35,969 nt of DNA from an uncultured Verrucomicrobiota bacterium. Its GTDB lineage: Bacteria > Verrucomicrobiota > Verrucomicrobiia > Limisphaerales > JADLHS01. The position numbers and the translations under genes were made by a program. The stretch's first letter is position 1. Every line of letters begins with the position of its first letter. The DNA is taken from contig CAIKLQ010000138.1 in the NCBI GenBank assembly GCA_903828255.1, forward strand, positions 1-35,969, in the 5' to 3' direction. Under the pieces are notes generated by a model. It worked only from the letters and a program-made list of their open reading frames with translations, was not told the origin of the DNA and searched no databases. Below are positions 1-7,509 of the stretch, piece after piece.

Positions 1-1491
1 CACGGGGCGCAGGTTCATTCCTTTGCCTGGTGTGATGACTTTAGCGCCGCGCGCAACGCGGCGCTCGAACACGCGACGGGGGATTGGATTCTGATGCTCG
101 ATGCGGATGAGGAGTTGCCATCGGAGCATTATGGGGCACTGCGAAAACTGTTGCGCACGGACTCCGTCATGGCCTGGCGACTGCCGATCATTGACGTGGG
201 GCGTGAGGATGAAGGGTGTTGTTATGTGCCGCGCCTGTTCCGCAATGCGCCGGGGCTGTTCTATGTCGGCCGCATTCACGAGCAGGTCTTCGGCAGTCTC
301 GAAACGCGGCGTCAGGAATGGGGGTTGGAGAACCGCCTCGGGGACGCGGCGTTGCGGCATCACGGCTATCGGCCGGACGTAGTCAAGGACCGCAATAAGA
401 TCGAGCGCAACCTGCGTCTGCTGGAACAAGCCGTCGCGGAATCTCCCGACGACCCAAACCTAGTGATGAATCACGGGCTGGAGTTGACCCGCTCAGGTAG
501 CTTGGACGCGGGGGTGGAACAGTATCAGAGAGCCTTTGAGATACTGTCCCGGCAGCCGGCCGGGACGGTCGTGCCGGAGCTGCGCGAAATGCTGCTGACC
601 CAGATGAGCACGCATCTCATGGCGCAAAAGTGGTTTAACGAGATCGTCCGCGTGCTTACGTCGCCGCTAGCCAATACGGGTGGGTTGACGGCCTCGTTGC
701 ATTTCAACTTAGGGCTGGCGTATTTTGAACTGAAGCAGTTCAGTGAAGCTGCGGGTCAAATGCGCCAGTGCCTGGCGAAGCGCAACCAACCCGCGCTCGC
801 TCCCATCAACCAGGAGATTCGCAAAGCCGGGCCGCGCCATTGCCTGGCGTTGTGCTTGGACCAAATGGGAGAAACCGACGCCGCGGCTGAGGAATTCCGA
901 TTGGCGATCGAGGCCGATCCGCAGTCGCGATCCGTGCGCTGCGACCACGCCCGGTTCCTGGCGGCCCATGAACGGCAGGCCGACGCGTTGAACCTCTTAT
1001 TCGCTTTAGCCAACGAGAAACCAAGTGAAGCGCAGGTGTGGTTGCAAGGCGGGCAGTTGGCGCTCTCCCGGCCGGAGTTCTTGGAAGTAGCTCTGGATTG
1101 GACGACTGAGGCGGCGCGTAATTTGCCGGACGACCCGGCTGTGGTGCAGCAGCAGGCCGAGGCGCTGATGCTGGCTGGTCGGAGCGATGAGGCTTTGCCG
1201 TTGTGGCGGCGAGGGTCGCCGGCCGCGAATGATGTGGTCGCGGCCGCGCTCGTGATTTGCGAGACGGTGGCGGGGCAGAATCAGTTTGCGCCCGTATTGG
1301 TCGCTGAGGTAGCGGTCAGTCGCGAGTTTGTGAAGTGGTATCAGAAGCTGCTGCAATTCAGCGCGCGACTGATGGTGGAAGCGTTAAACGCGAATGTTGA
1401 AACATTGGAGAAGGTTCTGCCTACCGCAGCACACATACTGGCGGATGCGCTGGCCGAGGCAAACGAAACCGCGGCGGACGCCCCGGCTTGA
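1..1491 (+). CDS. Glycosyltransferase family 2 with C-terminal TPR-like repeats (5' partial)
   Basis: The reading frame is open from the first base, so the gene starts outside the window; 496 residues are visible. Near the start are the motif WCDDFSAARNAAL and then DWILMLDADEE. This pattern is typical of GT2 (GT-A fold) glycosyltransferases of the SunS/beta-4-glucosyltransferase-like group. The DAD at visible residues 34-36 is the expected nucleotide-sugar/metal site. After about residue 140 the protein becomes helical and Leu/Ala-rich, with repeated units of the LNLGLAYFELKQFSEAAGQM and CLALCLDQMGETDAAAEEF type, which are TPR repeats. The family transfers a sugar to a protein or glycan acceptor; acceptor and sugar cannot be read from the sequence. 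It converges with the CheD-CheR gene across a gap of about 60 bp. An internal ATG at 94 lies within the catalytic motif and is not a plausible start. Confidence 0.85.
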   Translation, partial: HGAQVHSFAWCDDFSAARNAALEHATGDWILMLDADEELPSEHYGALRKLLRTDSVMAWRLPIIDVGREDEGCCYVPRLFRNAPGLFYVGRIHEQVFGSLETRRQEWGLENRLGDAALRHHGYRPDVVKDRNKIERNLRLLEQAVAESPDDPNLVMNHGLELTRSGSLDAGVEQYQRAFEILSRQPAGTVVPELREMLLTQMSTHLMAQKWFNEIVRVLTSPLANTGGLTASLHFNLGLAYFELKQFSEAAGQMRQCLAKRNQPALAPINQEIRKAGPRHCLALCLDQMGETDAAAEEFRLAIEADPQSRSVRCDHARFLAAHERQADALNLLFALANEKPSEAQVWLQGGQLALSRPEFLEVALDWTTEAARNLPDDPAVVQQQAEALMLAGRSDEALPLWRRGSPAANDVVAAALVICETVAGQNQFAPVLVAEVAVSREFVKWYQKLLQFSARLMVEALNANVETLEKVLPTAAHILADALAEANETAADAPA

Positions 1492-1550
1492 CGAGTGGCT
1501 GGCACAAGCCTGGAGCTACGTCGCCCGAGGGTGGTAATTGGTCCGAGGCC

Positions 1551-2690
1551 CTATGGCTGGCGTCGCGAGTAGAAGCTGCGGGACAGCATTTCGTATTCGC
1601 CGCTGGCGAGGAGGGTGTCCCGGATGAGGGCCGAAGGGCTGCTCACATAGATGAATCCTCCCGGGCGGACGCCCGTGGTGAGTCCTTGGAGGAACTCGAG
1701 TTGGATTTCGGGGGTGAAATACTGGAGCACATGGTCGCACACGACCAACTCGAAGCGGTGGCGGCGGCTGCCTTCGCGGATGTCCCGTTGAGCAAAACTG
1801 GACCGTGCGCGCAGCTCCTGTCCAATGCGGACGGTGTGTGGGTCAACCCGTTCGCAGTATTGGCGGAAAAGGTCGGCGTGACTATCTTCCATCCGCGCGC
1901 TCAACGCGTAATCCCCGAGGCGTCCCTGCGCCAGGGCTTCCTCGGAGACGTCTGTGCCCAGGAGGCGGAGCTCGAATTGGGGCTGTTTGGAGCGGGCCAG
2001 GGTATCCAACGCGACCATGCCCAGTGAATAAACTTCCATGCCCGTCGAGCAGCCCGCACACCAGATGTGGCAGCGCTTGAACGAGCGCAGGACCGCGGGA
2101 ATCACGGCCTCCCGCAGGCACTGGAGTAGTTCCGGGTTGCGGAAAAAAAGACTGGCGCCAGTGAACAGCCGCCGCCGCCGATCCTGAAAGCAGTTCAGGG
2201 CCGGGTCCGCCGAGAACGTCGCGTCGTGGTCCTTGGTCGGGCTGGTGGGCTGGGACTTGAAGAGTGCGAGGGTTCCGTCCTGGGGGTTTAGCAGAAGCTT
2301 GCGGTGGAAGGTCCCCAGGACATCTAGTTCGCGATATTGCAGCCTCCGGTCGCGAAGTTCGCGAATTGCGGAGTCGAAGACGTGCCGGGCCAGTTCGGCG
2401 CCCCCGATGACGAAGCATTCGCAGTCGGCCAAGCGCAAGCCATGTTGGGTCAGGCGGCTCTCGATTTCCCGCAGGGCGGCCGGGGCGGAATGTCCGCCTG
2501 CCTCGCTAAAGCCGGTGATGTGGCTGAGAGCCCCCAGGCGCCGGGTGGGATGATAGAAGCCCACGCAAACGCAGCTTCTAAGGTAGGTCTGCTGTGGCTC
2601 GGGGCCTACATGCACTTGCCCCTGTAGGACCCGGACGCTTTGATAGTCTTTGATTACGGCAGGAACGATTTCGAATTTCAAGGCGCTCAT
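1551..2690 (-). CDS. CheD-CheR fusion: receptor deamidase-like domain joined to a CheR-like methyltransferase
   Basis: The protein has 379 residues from the ATG at 2690. Residues about 15-150 resemble CheD, the chemoreceptor glutamine deamidase. LRSCVCVG carries the candidate nucleophile Cys40, and GALSH carries His57 exactly 17 residues later, the same spacing as Cys27/His44 in Thermotoga CheD as recalled. VIGGAEL and a C-terminal PQDGTLALF strand also fit. Residues about 163-379 are a CheR-type SAM methyltransferase: TGASLFFRN, the SAM loop WCAGCSTGMEVYSL, LLGTDVSEEAL, CDHVLQYF and VRPGGFIYVSS. The usual N-terminal helical CheR domain is missing, and canonical RNVLIYF is replaced by DHVLQYF. 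The start overlaps the upstream DUF2835 stop in an ATGA, which suggests translational coupling. The likely role is adaptation of methyl-accepting receptors, but no receptor is nearby. The fold calls are firm; substrate and activity are inferred. Confidence 0.82.
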   Translation of the reverse strand: MSALKFEIVPAVIKDYQSVRVLQGQVHVGPEPQQTYLRSCVCVGFYHPTRRLGALSHITGFSEAGGHSAPAALREIESRLTQHGLRLADCECFVIGGAELARHVFDSAIRELRDRRLQYRELDVLGTFHRKLLLNPQDGTLALFKSQPTSPTKDHDATFSADPALNCFQDRRRRLFTGASLFFRNPELLQCLREAVIPAVLRSFKRCHIWCAGCSTGMEVYSLGMVALDTLARSKQPQFELRLLGTDVSEEALAQGRLGDYALSARMEDSHADLFRQYCERVDPHTVRIGQELRARSSFAQRDIREGSRRHRFELVVCDHVLQYFTPEIQLEFLQGLTTGVRPGGFIYVSSPSALIRDTLLASGEYEMLSRSFYSRRQP

Positions 2691-2911
2691 TGAGGGCCTC
2701 GCTGGAGTTCCACGCACTTGTGGTTTTCGTCGCAGGTCAATACGAAGTAGCCTTGGACTCCTTCTGTGGTGACAAAGCGCTGGAGGAGAGCCGCAGGAAA
2801 TTGGACGGTCTGCCCGGTTGTGCAACGCACGATGACGTGGCGAATCGTGCCGCGGTAATAATCCAGGTAGGCTTCCGGTGTGATGCGAAGCTGAAATGCG
2901 TAGCGGGTCAT
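2687..2911 (-). CDS. DUF2835 family small protein
   Basis: This 74-residue protein begins MTRYAFQLRITPEAYLDYY and continues with RGTIRHVIVRCTTGQTVQF, PAALLQRFVT and EGVQGYFVLTCD, ending HKCVELQRGPQ. The pattern (YxFxLxIxxEEYLxYYRGxxxxVxVRxxDGRxVQFPAxxLRxFVTxxGIxGxFxL) is that of DUF2835, an uncharacterised short beta-rich family usually about 70 residues long. The ATG at 2911 was chosen because family homology begins there; an upstream in-frame extension to 2989 runs into repeat-rich sequence. The stop overlaps the CheD-CheR start by 4 bases (ATGA), so the two are almost certainly co-translated. No function is known. The pairing with a chemotaxis adaptation enzyme is the only functional hint. 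Confidence 0.85.
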   Translation of the reverse strand: MTRYAFQLRITPEAYLDYYRGTIRHVIVRCTTGQTVQFPAALLQRFVTTEGVQGYFVLTCDENHKCVELQRGPQ

Positions 2912-3435
2912 CCTAGGGGGAGCAGTTGAAACCACAGATGGACGCAGAGGGCCACGGATTAGAGGGTGCCGCGGGAAGCCGTGGAGCACTGGGCCGCCGC
3001 CGCGCTGGTGCGTTCGAGGTCATCAACTGGAGCCTCTGGGGGAGCGGGTGACTACCTAGTGGCCCGGGCGTCTCGCCCGGGCGTTTCGGTTCACCCCGGC
3101 GAGACGCCCGGGCCACTAGCCGGTGCAGGGGAAGGATCTCGGAGCGGGGCGACTTTAACCACGAGCGCGACAAGCTCCTCCACTCCCGGGGACGCTCCAT
3201 CATCTGCTGGAAGAGCGGGCGCGTTATGTCGGGGCCGCCGCGCTGTGGGCCGCGGCCTTTATCTGTGGTTTCCCGCTTTGAATAACAAACACCGGCGGGA
3301 TTTGGGTAAAAGGAGACGCCACTCCGCAGGGGTGAGCTTGACTTGGTGTTTGGGGTGGTTGACACGGTCGTTCCGCGCGCGGTAACGGCGCTCCGCCTGT
3401 CAACGGCCCTGACTCGGTGCCAGCACATGAAGGGA
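2912..3435. other. Gene-free spacer with palindromic repeats
   Basis: No credible gene is visible in these 524 bases. Open frames here translate to low-complexity Arg/Pro/Ser-rich peptides without family resemblance. The spacer holds a long perfect inverted repeat (3056-3119). It also has a 7-bp inverted repeat, GTTGACA (3358-3364) and TGTCAAC (3398-3404). Near 2930-2960 lies a stretch of the form CCACAGATGGACGCAGAGGG, which resembles degenerate dispersed intergenic repeats. It separates the response-regulator stop from the DUF2835 start, so these two same-strand pairs are probably separate transcription units. I could not pick out a convincing promoter for DUF2835. Confidence 0.6.
3056..3119. 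repeat. 22-bp perfect inverted repeat, 20-nt loop
   Basis: Arms 3056-3077 and 3098-3119 are exact reverse complements. The left arm starts CTAGTGGCCCGGGCG and the arm sequences are themselves partly self-complementary (GCCCGGGC). The loop 3078-3097 contains TTTCGGTTCACC. It has the look of a REP-type palindromic element. It would fold into a very stable hairpin in single-stranded DNA or RNA and could also end transcription between the regulator gene and DUF2835. Confidence 0.85.
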
Positions 3436-4701
3436 TCATCCGAAGATGAGGAGTGACTGCGTGATGGGGTAGATGCGGTTGTGGTTATTGAGGAGTTTGA
3501 TGTGGGGCGCGGTGAGCACTTGGCCCTCCGGAATCAGCAGGATGCCGTGTGCGTTGTTGATGCCCAGCGCTACGACCATGCCGGGTTTTAGTTCCGAAAG
3601 CAGCACCGCCCGTTGGCTGCGCGGCACAATCGCTTGAGGCAGGCAGCGGAGAAAAGCGCGAACCGCATCAGGATCGAAAAGCGAACCGCTGTTGGTCTTG
3701 ACGAATTCCAGCCCCACCTCGTCAGACGCACTCGCAACGTAGCCGACCGCCACCGCCAGCAACCGCGCGAGCCACGGAATCTGTTCATCGGTCAACTTGT
3801 CGGGATAGCCGGTCCCGTCGTAGTTCTCATGGTGCGCGTGGATGATGTGGCCCACGGCTTCCAGGTCCTCCACGAAGGCGACGAGTTGTTGCCCGTGGGC
3901 GGGATGCAGTTGAATGAGCGCGCGTTCCCCCTCGCCGAGATTGTCTGGCGTTTGCTGCCATCTCCGAATCAGTTCCCGCGGGACGCCGACCAGGCCGATG
4001 TCGAACAATTGGGAACTAAGTTCCAATATGTGGCTCTCTTCCTGGGAAAGCTTGAGGTCCTCGGCCATCGCCCGGCAGACGGCCAACACGCGCCGCGCTT
4101 GCTGCCCCAGGAGTGGATAAAACGTTTCCATCGCCTTGAGGCAAAGCTGGACGGAACGGTCAAAGTTTTTGCGGAGCGTTTGGTTGAGCCGGTCCAGCTC
4201 GCGGTTTTGCGTATCGAGTTGGGTGAGTTGCGTCGCTAGGCGCTCATTCATCCCGATGGTCTGCGCGTACAGGGCGTTGTTCGTGACGATCAGTTCGTAG
4301 CGCTGGACCGCATTCTTGAGGGTGACGAGCAGTTCTTCGCGCAACCACGGTTTGACAATGAACCGATAGACTTCGCCTTTGTTGATGGCATCAATCACCG
4401 TGTTCAAGCTGAGGACGGCGGTGATCAGGATGCGGACGCTGTGCGGCTGAATCTCCTTTACCTGGGCCAGGAATTCCAACCCGGAGAGGGCGGGCATCTG
4501 TTGGTCGCTTAGGATGACCGAGAAAGCAGTTTTCTGGATGAGTTGCAGGGCTTTCACGGGGTCTTCCACGGCCACCACTTCGTAGCCTTGCTGCAACAGG
4601 GTTTCCCGCAGTGCCACCAGCACGACCGGCTCATCATCCACCACTAGGATCCGGTTTAACTCGGGCGGTGGGCGTAGGGATGTGGCGGAAGCGGTGCTCA
4701 T
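3436..4701 (-). CDS. Response regulator with a degenerate HD-GYP output domain
   Basis: The protein has 421 residues. Residues about 16-135 are a receiver domain: acidic pocket VDDE (21-24), phospho-acceptor Asp66 in ILSDQQMP, Thr94 in LITA, and Lys117 in VKPW. A coiled-coil linker follows (about 150-180, MNERLATQLTQLDTQNRELD). Residues about 185-345 match an HD-GYP domain, the family that hydrolyses cyclic-di-GMP. HAHHENYDGTGYP (288-300) is intact. The first metal-binding HD is FD (Phe233-Asp234 in QLFDIGLVGVP), the usual Lys after Gly is Leu, and AVAD is AVAV. The metal site is therefore probably lost and the domain may be a non-catalytic effector. A small domain, RAVLLSELKPGMVVA, closes the protein. 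The ATG overlaps the upstream kinase stop (ATGA), so the pair is coupled and the kinase is the likely partner. Confidence 0.88.
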   Translation of the reverse strand: MSTASATSLRPPPELNRILVVDDEPVVLVALRETLLQQGYEVVAVEDPVKALQLIQKTAFSVILSDQQMPALSGLEFLAQVKEIQPHSVRILITAVLSLNTVIDAINKGEVYRFIVKPWLREELLVTLKNAVQRYELIVTNNALYAQTIGMNERLATQLTQLDTQNRELDRLNQTLRKNFDRSVQLCLKAMETFYPLLGQQARRVLAVCRAMAEDLKLSQEESHILELSSQLFDIGLVGVPRELIRRWQQTPDNLGEGERALIQLHPAHGQQLVAFVEDLEAVGHIIHAHHENYDGTGYPDKLTDEQIPWLARLLAVAVGYVASASDEVGLEFVKTNSGSLFDPDAVRAFLRCLPQAIVPRSQRAVLLSELKPGMVVALGINNAHGILLIPEGQVLTAPHIKLLNNHNRIYPITQSLLIFG

Positions 4702-6746
4702 CGCATTGGCCCGGTTCGGAACTGGGCGTTAAGTTTTTTCAGAACCACCGTCTCTCCCGCGTCGCTGGCCAGAACGAGGTCCGCCTTTTCCAGGATGCGG
4801 TTTGCCACTTCGTCGGCGCTGCCCCCGATGAGTTGGAGGATGACGTGTTTGGCGGGGGCGCGGTCGTGCAGTTCGGGGATCAAATCCAGCAAAGTGGCGT
4901 CGCCCGGCTCCGCCAGCACCATGACGCCGTGCAGGTTGTTCTCCTCCGAGGCGAAGAGTTCCAGCGCGCGGGTGACGGTGTGCGTGGCCACGACGTGAAA
5001 GTTGTGGGTGCGCAGGAATTCCGTGATGGAATCGGTCGAGAAGCCGGGTTGCCCGACGAGCAGTAGTTTGCGGCGCTGCTCGGCTTGTTGCGCGGCCAAG
5101 CGGTCTGCTTCGGTGAAATCAGCCTGGGGCAGCCATAGGTGGAAGGTGGCGCCCGCGCCGGGCGTGGATTCTACCGAGATAGCTCCGCCATGTTCCTCGA
5201 CGAACATGCGCGCGTTGTAGAGGCCGAGGCCGGAACCTTTGGTGAGCGGCTTCGTGGTGAAGAAAGGGTCGAATAGGTGCGGCAAATGCCGCGCGGCGAT
5301 GCCACTGCCGTTGTCTTGCACCGAAAGACAAACGCAGGGCAAACGGGGAAACCGGCCCTGGCAGTGCGTCAACTCTTGGGCGTTCGGGTGCGCGGTGACG
5401 CGGAAAATTAGCGCGCCGCGATTCGGCATGGCGTCCGCCGCGTTGAGGGCCAGGTTCAAAACGACCTGCCGGAATTCCACCGCGTCCATATAGACCGGCA
5501 ACTGGCCGAGCGGCAGTTCTGTTTGGATGCGAACGCGGCGCGGTAGGACCTTGCCGACCAACTCGACCAGATCCGGCACCGCCTGATTGAGATCGAGATA
5601 CTGGCGGACGCCGGTCTGGCTGCGATGCAGGCTGACGATGCGCTGGACCAGTTGGCTGGCTTGCAGCGAACTCTGCTTGATCAGGTTCAGCGTGGAAGCG
5701 TTTTTATCCTCGGGCTGGGTTTGGGAGAGAATCAATTCCGTCAGCGAGATGATGCCGGACAAAAGATTGCCGAAATCATGGGCCAACCCCATCGTCAACA
5801 ACGCCAGCGTTTCCTTCCAGGCGGTGGTGGAAAGCCGCTTTTCCGCGATGGTCTGGCGGGTGATGTCGAGCCAGAAGCCGTCGTAACCCAGCACCGCGCC
5901 GGATTTGCTGACGGCGGCTTGGCGATGTTCCAAGACGTAGGAGACTTTGCCGGTTATGGCGTGTCGGATGCGGTAGCTGGTCGTCACTCCACTTGGCGTT
6001 TGGGCCGCCTGCGCGCACTGATGCTTGAACCCCTCGACGTCCGCCTCGTGAACCACATCCCAGAACCGTCGGGGTTGATTGCGCCAGAGGTCCGCCGGCA
6101 CGCCGGTCAGTTCTTCAATCTTCGCGTTGACGAATTGGAAGGAGAAGTCGGCCCGCTGGCTGAAGAGCACGCCCGGCCAGCGTTGGATGAGTTTCTCCAG
6201 TTGCGATTCGGCGCGCAGCAATCGCAGCCGCAGGTGTTGCTTCTCGGGATCCTCACCCTGACGTCCGCCACCACCGTCCTCGACCAAATTCCGCAACGGC
6301 GGGAGCGTGGAACTCAGATGCACGAACCAGCCATCCTGATTGTGGGCCATCGTGAGGCGCAGCCAATGATTCTGTTCCGGGGGCAAAACTTGGAAATGGA
6401 ACTCGGCGCAGGGCATCGTCTCCGACCCCGCGCGCCGCAGCACCGTTGCAATCCCGGGGCAGGACGGGGCCAGCAAATCTTCCAGCGGCGCTCCCAAGGC
6501 TTTCTCGGGGGCGATTCCCAGCCAGTTCACCAACGCCGCGTTCGCGTGGACGACCCGTTGTGAAGCATCCAGCAGCGCCACCCCGCCCTCCAGCCATTCG
6601 GAGCGGCAAGGCGTGCCGGCAGGCAGGAACAACTCCGCGGAAATTTCCGCAGGCGTGTCGGCGAGAACCTCGGCCGCCGCCGCCGCTGGATGGCCATTAT
6701 TCAAGATGATTCCGGTTGTGGTGAAAACTGCCGGCACGACTACCAT
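4698..6746 (-). CDS. PAS-PAS sensor histidine kinase with C-terminal pseudo-receiver
   Basis: The protein has 682 residues from the ATG at 6746. An in-frame TTG at 6794 would add 16 residues; 6746 was chosen because GGGG lies about 9 bases upstream and dispersed repeats begin just beyond 6794. There is no clear signal peptide or membrane segment, so it is probably cytoplasmic. A PAS-like domain spans about 50-145 (GGVALLDASQRVVHANAALV) and a second spans about 185-300. The dimerisation helix has His323 in GLAHDFGNLLSGI. The ATPase domain shows NLALNAADAMP, DNGSGIA, FDPFFTTKPL and GSGLGLYNA. Residues about 558-682 look like a receiver domain, but the phospho-acceptor position reads VMVLAEPG, with no Asp. 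It overlaps the HD-GYP regulator by 4 bases and should phosphorylate that regulator's Asp66. Confidence 0.88.
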   Translation of the reverse strand: MVVVPAVFTTTGIILNNGHPAAAAAEVLADTPAEISAELFLPAGTPCRSEWLEGGVALLDASQRVVHANAALVNWLGIAPEKALGAPLEDLLAPSCPGIATVLRRAGSETMPCAEFHFQVLPPEQNHWLRLTMAHNQDGWFVHLSSTLPPLRNLVEDGGGGRQGEDPEKQHLRLRLLRAESQLEKLIQRWPGVLFSQRADFSFQFVNAKIEELTGVPADLWRNQPRRFWDVVHEADVEGFKHQCAQAAQTPSGVTTSYRIRHAITGKVSYVLEHRQAAVSKSGAVLGYDGFWLDITRQTIAEKRLSTTAWKETLALLTMGLAHDFGNLLSGIISLTELILSQTQPEDKNASTLNLIKQSSLQASQLVQRIVSLHRSQTGVRQYLDLNQAVPDLVELVGKVLPRRVRIQTELPLGQLPVYMDAVEFRQVVLNLALNAADAMPNRGALIFRVTAHPNAQELTHCQGRFPRLPCVCLSVQDNGSGIAARHLPHLFDPFFTTKPLTKGSGLGLYNARMFVEEHGGAISVESTPGAGATFHLWLPQADFTEADRLAAQQAEQRRKLLLVGQPGFSTDSITEFLRTHNFHVVATHTVTRALELFASEENNLHGVMVLAEPGDATLLDLIPELHDRAPAKHVILQLIGGSADEVANRILEKADLVLASDAGETVVLKKLNAQFRTGPMR

Positions 6747-7222
6747 CGGCCATTTTCCCCGGCCCTTTAGTACGCGATTGTCACGCCGCCGCAAGATTCT
6801 TTTTGCGATCCGCCGGGGGCCGGGGGTGATTAAGAGCGGCTGAGGGTATGCTAAACCTGCAACGACTGGCCTCTGATCCGCCTCGTCCTCGTTCTCGTTC
6901 TCGAAACCTGGACAAAGCCCAAACTCCGAAATAGGGATTCTGATGCCTGCGAAGTAGCGGTGGGCCTTCGGGCCTGCCGTAGAGCGGGGACTTCCCGCCC
7001 GGCGGAAAAAAATGCCACAGCAACCTCAATCACTGGATAGTTCATGCGGCGTTGGCAATTCAGGCGAATTTTTCGGGCGGCAAGGATGCCCGTCATCTAT
7101 GGTAGGAGGGGAGGCCCGCCGCTACTTTGGAAGGCAGGCTAAATGCAGAGACTTCGGCTGCTGCCGAAGTTTCCCGCCGTAACGGTGGAGCGGGCGCAGC
7201 GCTGACACTGCTTCGCGCGGGG
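6747..7222. other. Spacer with dispersed repeat fragments
   Basis: No gene was recognised between the kinase start and the YjfB stop. The spacer contains a short motif GGGGGTGATTAAGAGCGGC (about 6822-6840) that recurs with few changes at 7481. A pyrimidine-rich run of CCTCGTCCTCGTTCTC type near 6881 resembles the arms of the palindrome at 33167. The 18-mer AAGCCCAAACTCCGAAAT (6915-6932) is repeated exactly at 16851-16868. A hairpin lies at 7151-7170. Confidence 0.55.
7151..7170. terminator. Short perfect hairpin downstream of the YjfB gene
   Basis: ACTTCGGC (7151-7158), a four-base loop TGCT, then GCCGAAGT (7163-7170) form a perfect 8-bp stem. It lies about 50 bases past the stop of the minus-strand YjfB gene and could terminate its transcript. 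There is no clear T run on that side, so this is tentative; it may simply be another intergenic palindrome. Confidence 0.35.
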
Positions 7223-7417
7223 TCAAGCGTAAGCGTCCAAGCCGGAGGCCGCCGCAGGATTTCCCGAGGCCTCCAGCAACTGTACGATCGCTTCGCCCTG
7301 CTGCACGCCGGCATCCTGCGCCATTTTGAGGACCGAAACTCCGACGTCCACGCGAGAGTTTTCCGCGCTCAGAACACTGTCGAGCAGCGACATTGCCGGT
7401 TGGCCAGTGATAGTCAT
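7223..7417 (-). CDS. YjfB-family putative motility protein
   Basis: This 64-residue protein reads MTITGQPAMSLLDSVLSAEN, then VDVGVSVLKMAQDAGVQQG, EAIVQLLEASG, and ends GLDAYA. The layout is a short Ala/Ser-rich helix, a V(x)VLKxAxD segment, a QGxAxxQLLE segment, and a C-terminal GLDxYA-like tail. It is characteristic of the YjfB (putative motility protein) family, which is widespread in flagellated bacteria and of unknown biochemical role. An alternative start is the internal ATG at 7393 (residue 9). That choice would leave a normal leader behind the sigma-28-like promoter seen just upstream. The gene is transcribed in the same direction as the kinase/regulator pair 476 bases downstream. Confidence 0.72.
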   Translation of the reverse strand: MTITGQPAMSLLDSVLSAENSRVDVGVSVLKMAQDAGVQQGEAIVQLLEASGNPAAASGLDAYA

Positions 7418-7426
7418 ACGTCAGGA

Positions 7427-7453
7427 ACATCGGACGGATCCGGCGAGACTTTA
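7427..7453 (-). promoter_or_regulatory. Possible sigma-28 (FliA) promoter of the YjfB gene
   Basis: Reading the minus strand, TAAAGTCT (7453-7446), an 11-base spacer, and TCCGATGT (7434-7427) resemble the enterobacterial flagellar consensus TAAAGTTT-N11-GCCGATAA. Seven of eight -35 positions match, and the -10 half contains the CCGAT core. Transcription would start near 7420, almost on the ATG at 7417 or about 27 bases before the ATG at 7393. The match is by eye and the consensus comes from distant bacteria, so this is a hypothesis supported mainly by the motility link of the gene. Confidence 0.35.
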
Positions 7454-7509
7454 ATTTTTTCATTTGTCAAAGACCATTCCGGGGGTGATTAAAAGCAGGT
7501 GAGGTCGGA

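Noticed and set aside
3056-3119. CRISPR-like palindromes
   Set aside because: Only isolated inverted repeats are seen, without regular direct repeats and spacers, and there are no cas genes.
3358-3404. TTGACA in the GTTGACA/TGTCAAC pair as a -35 promoter box
   Set aside because: No matching -10 element is found 16-18 bases away on either strand.
2913-3428. 171-residue minus-strand frame before DUF2835
   Set aside because: It is read through the CTAG-bounded palindrome and low-complexity sequence; not protein-like.
5625-6563. 312-residue plus-strand frame
   Set aside because: It is antisense to the histidine kinase and shows no domain.
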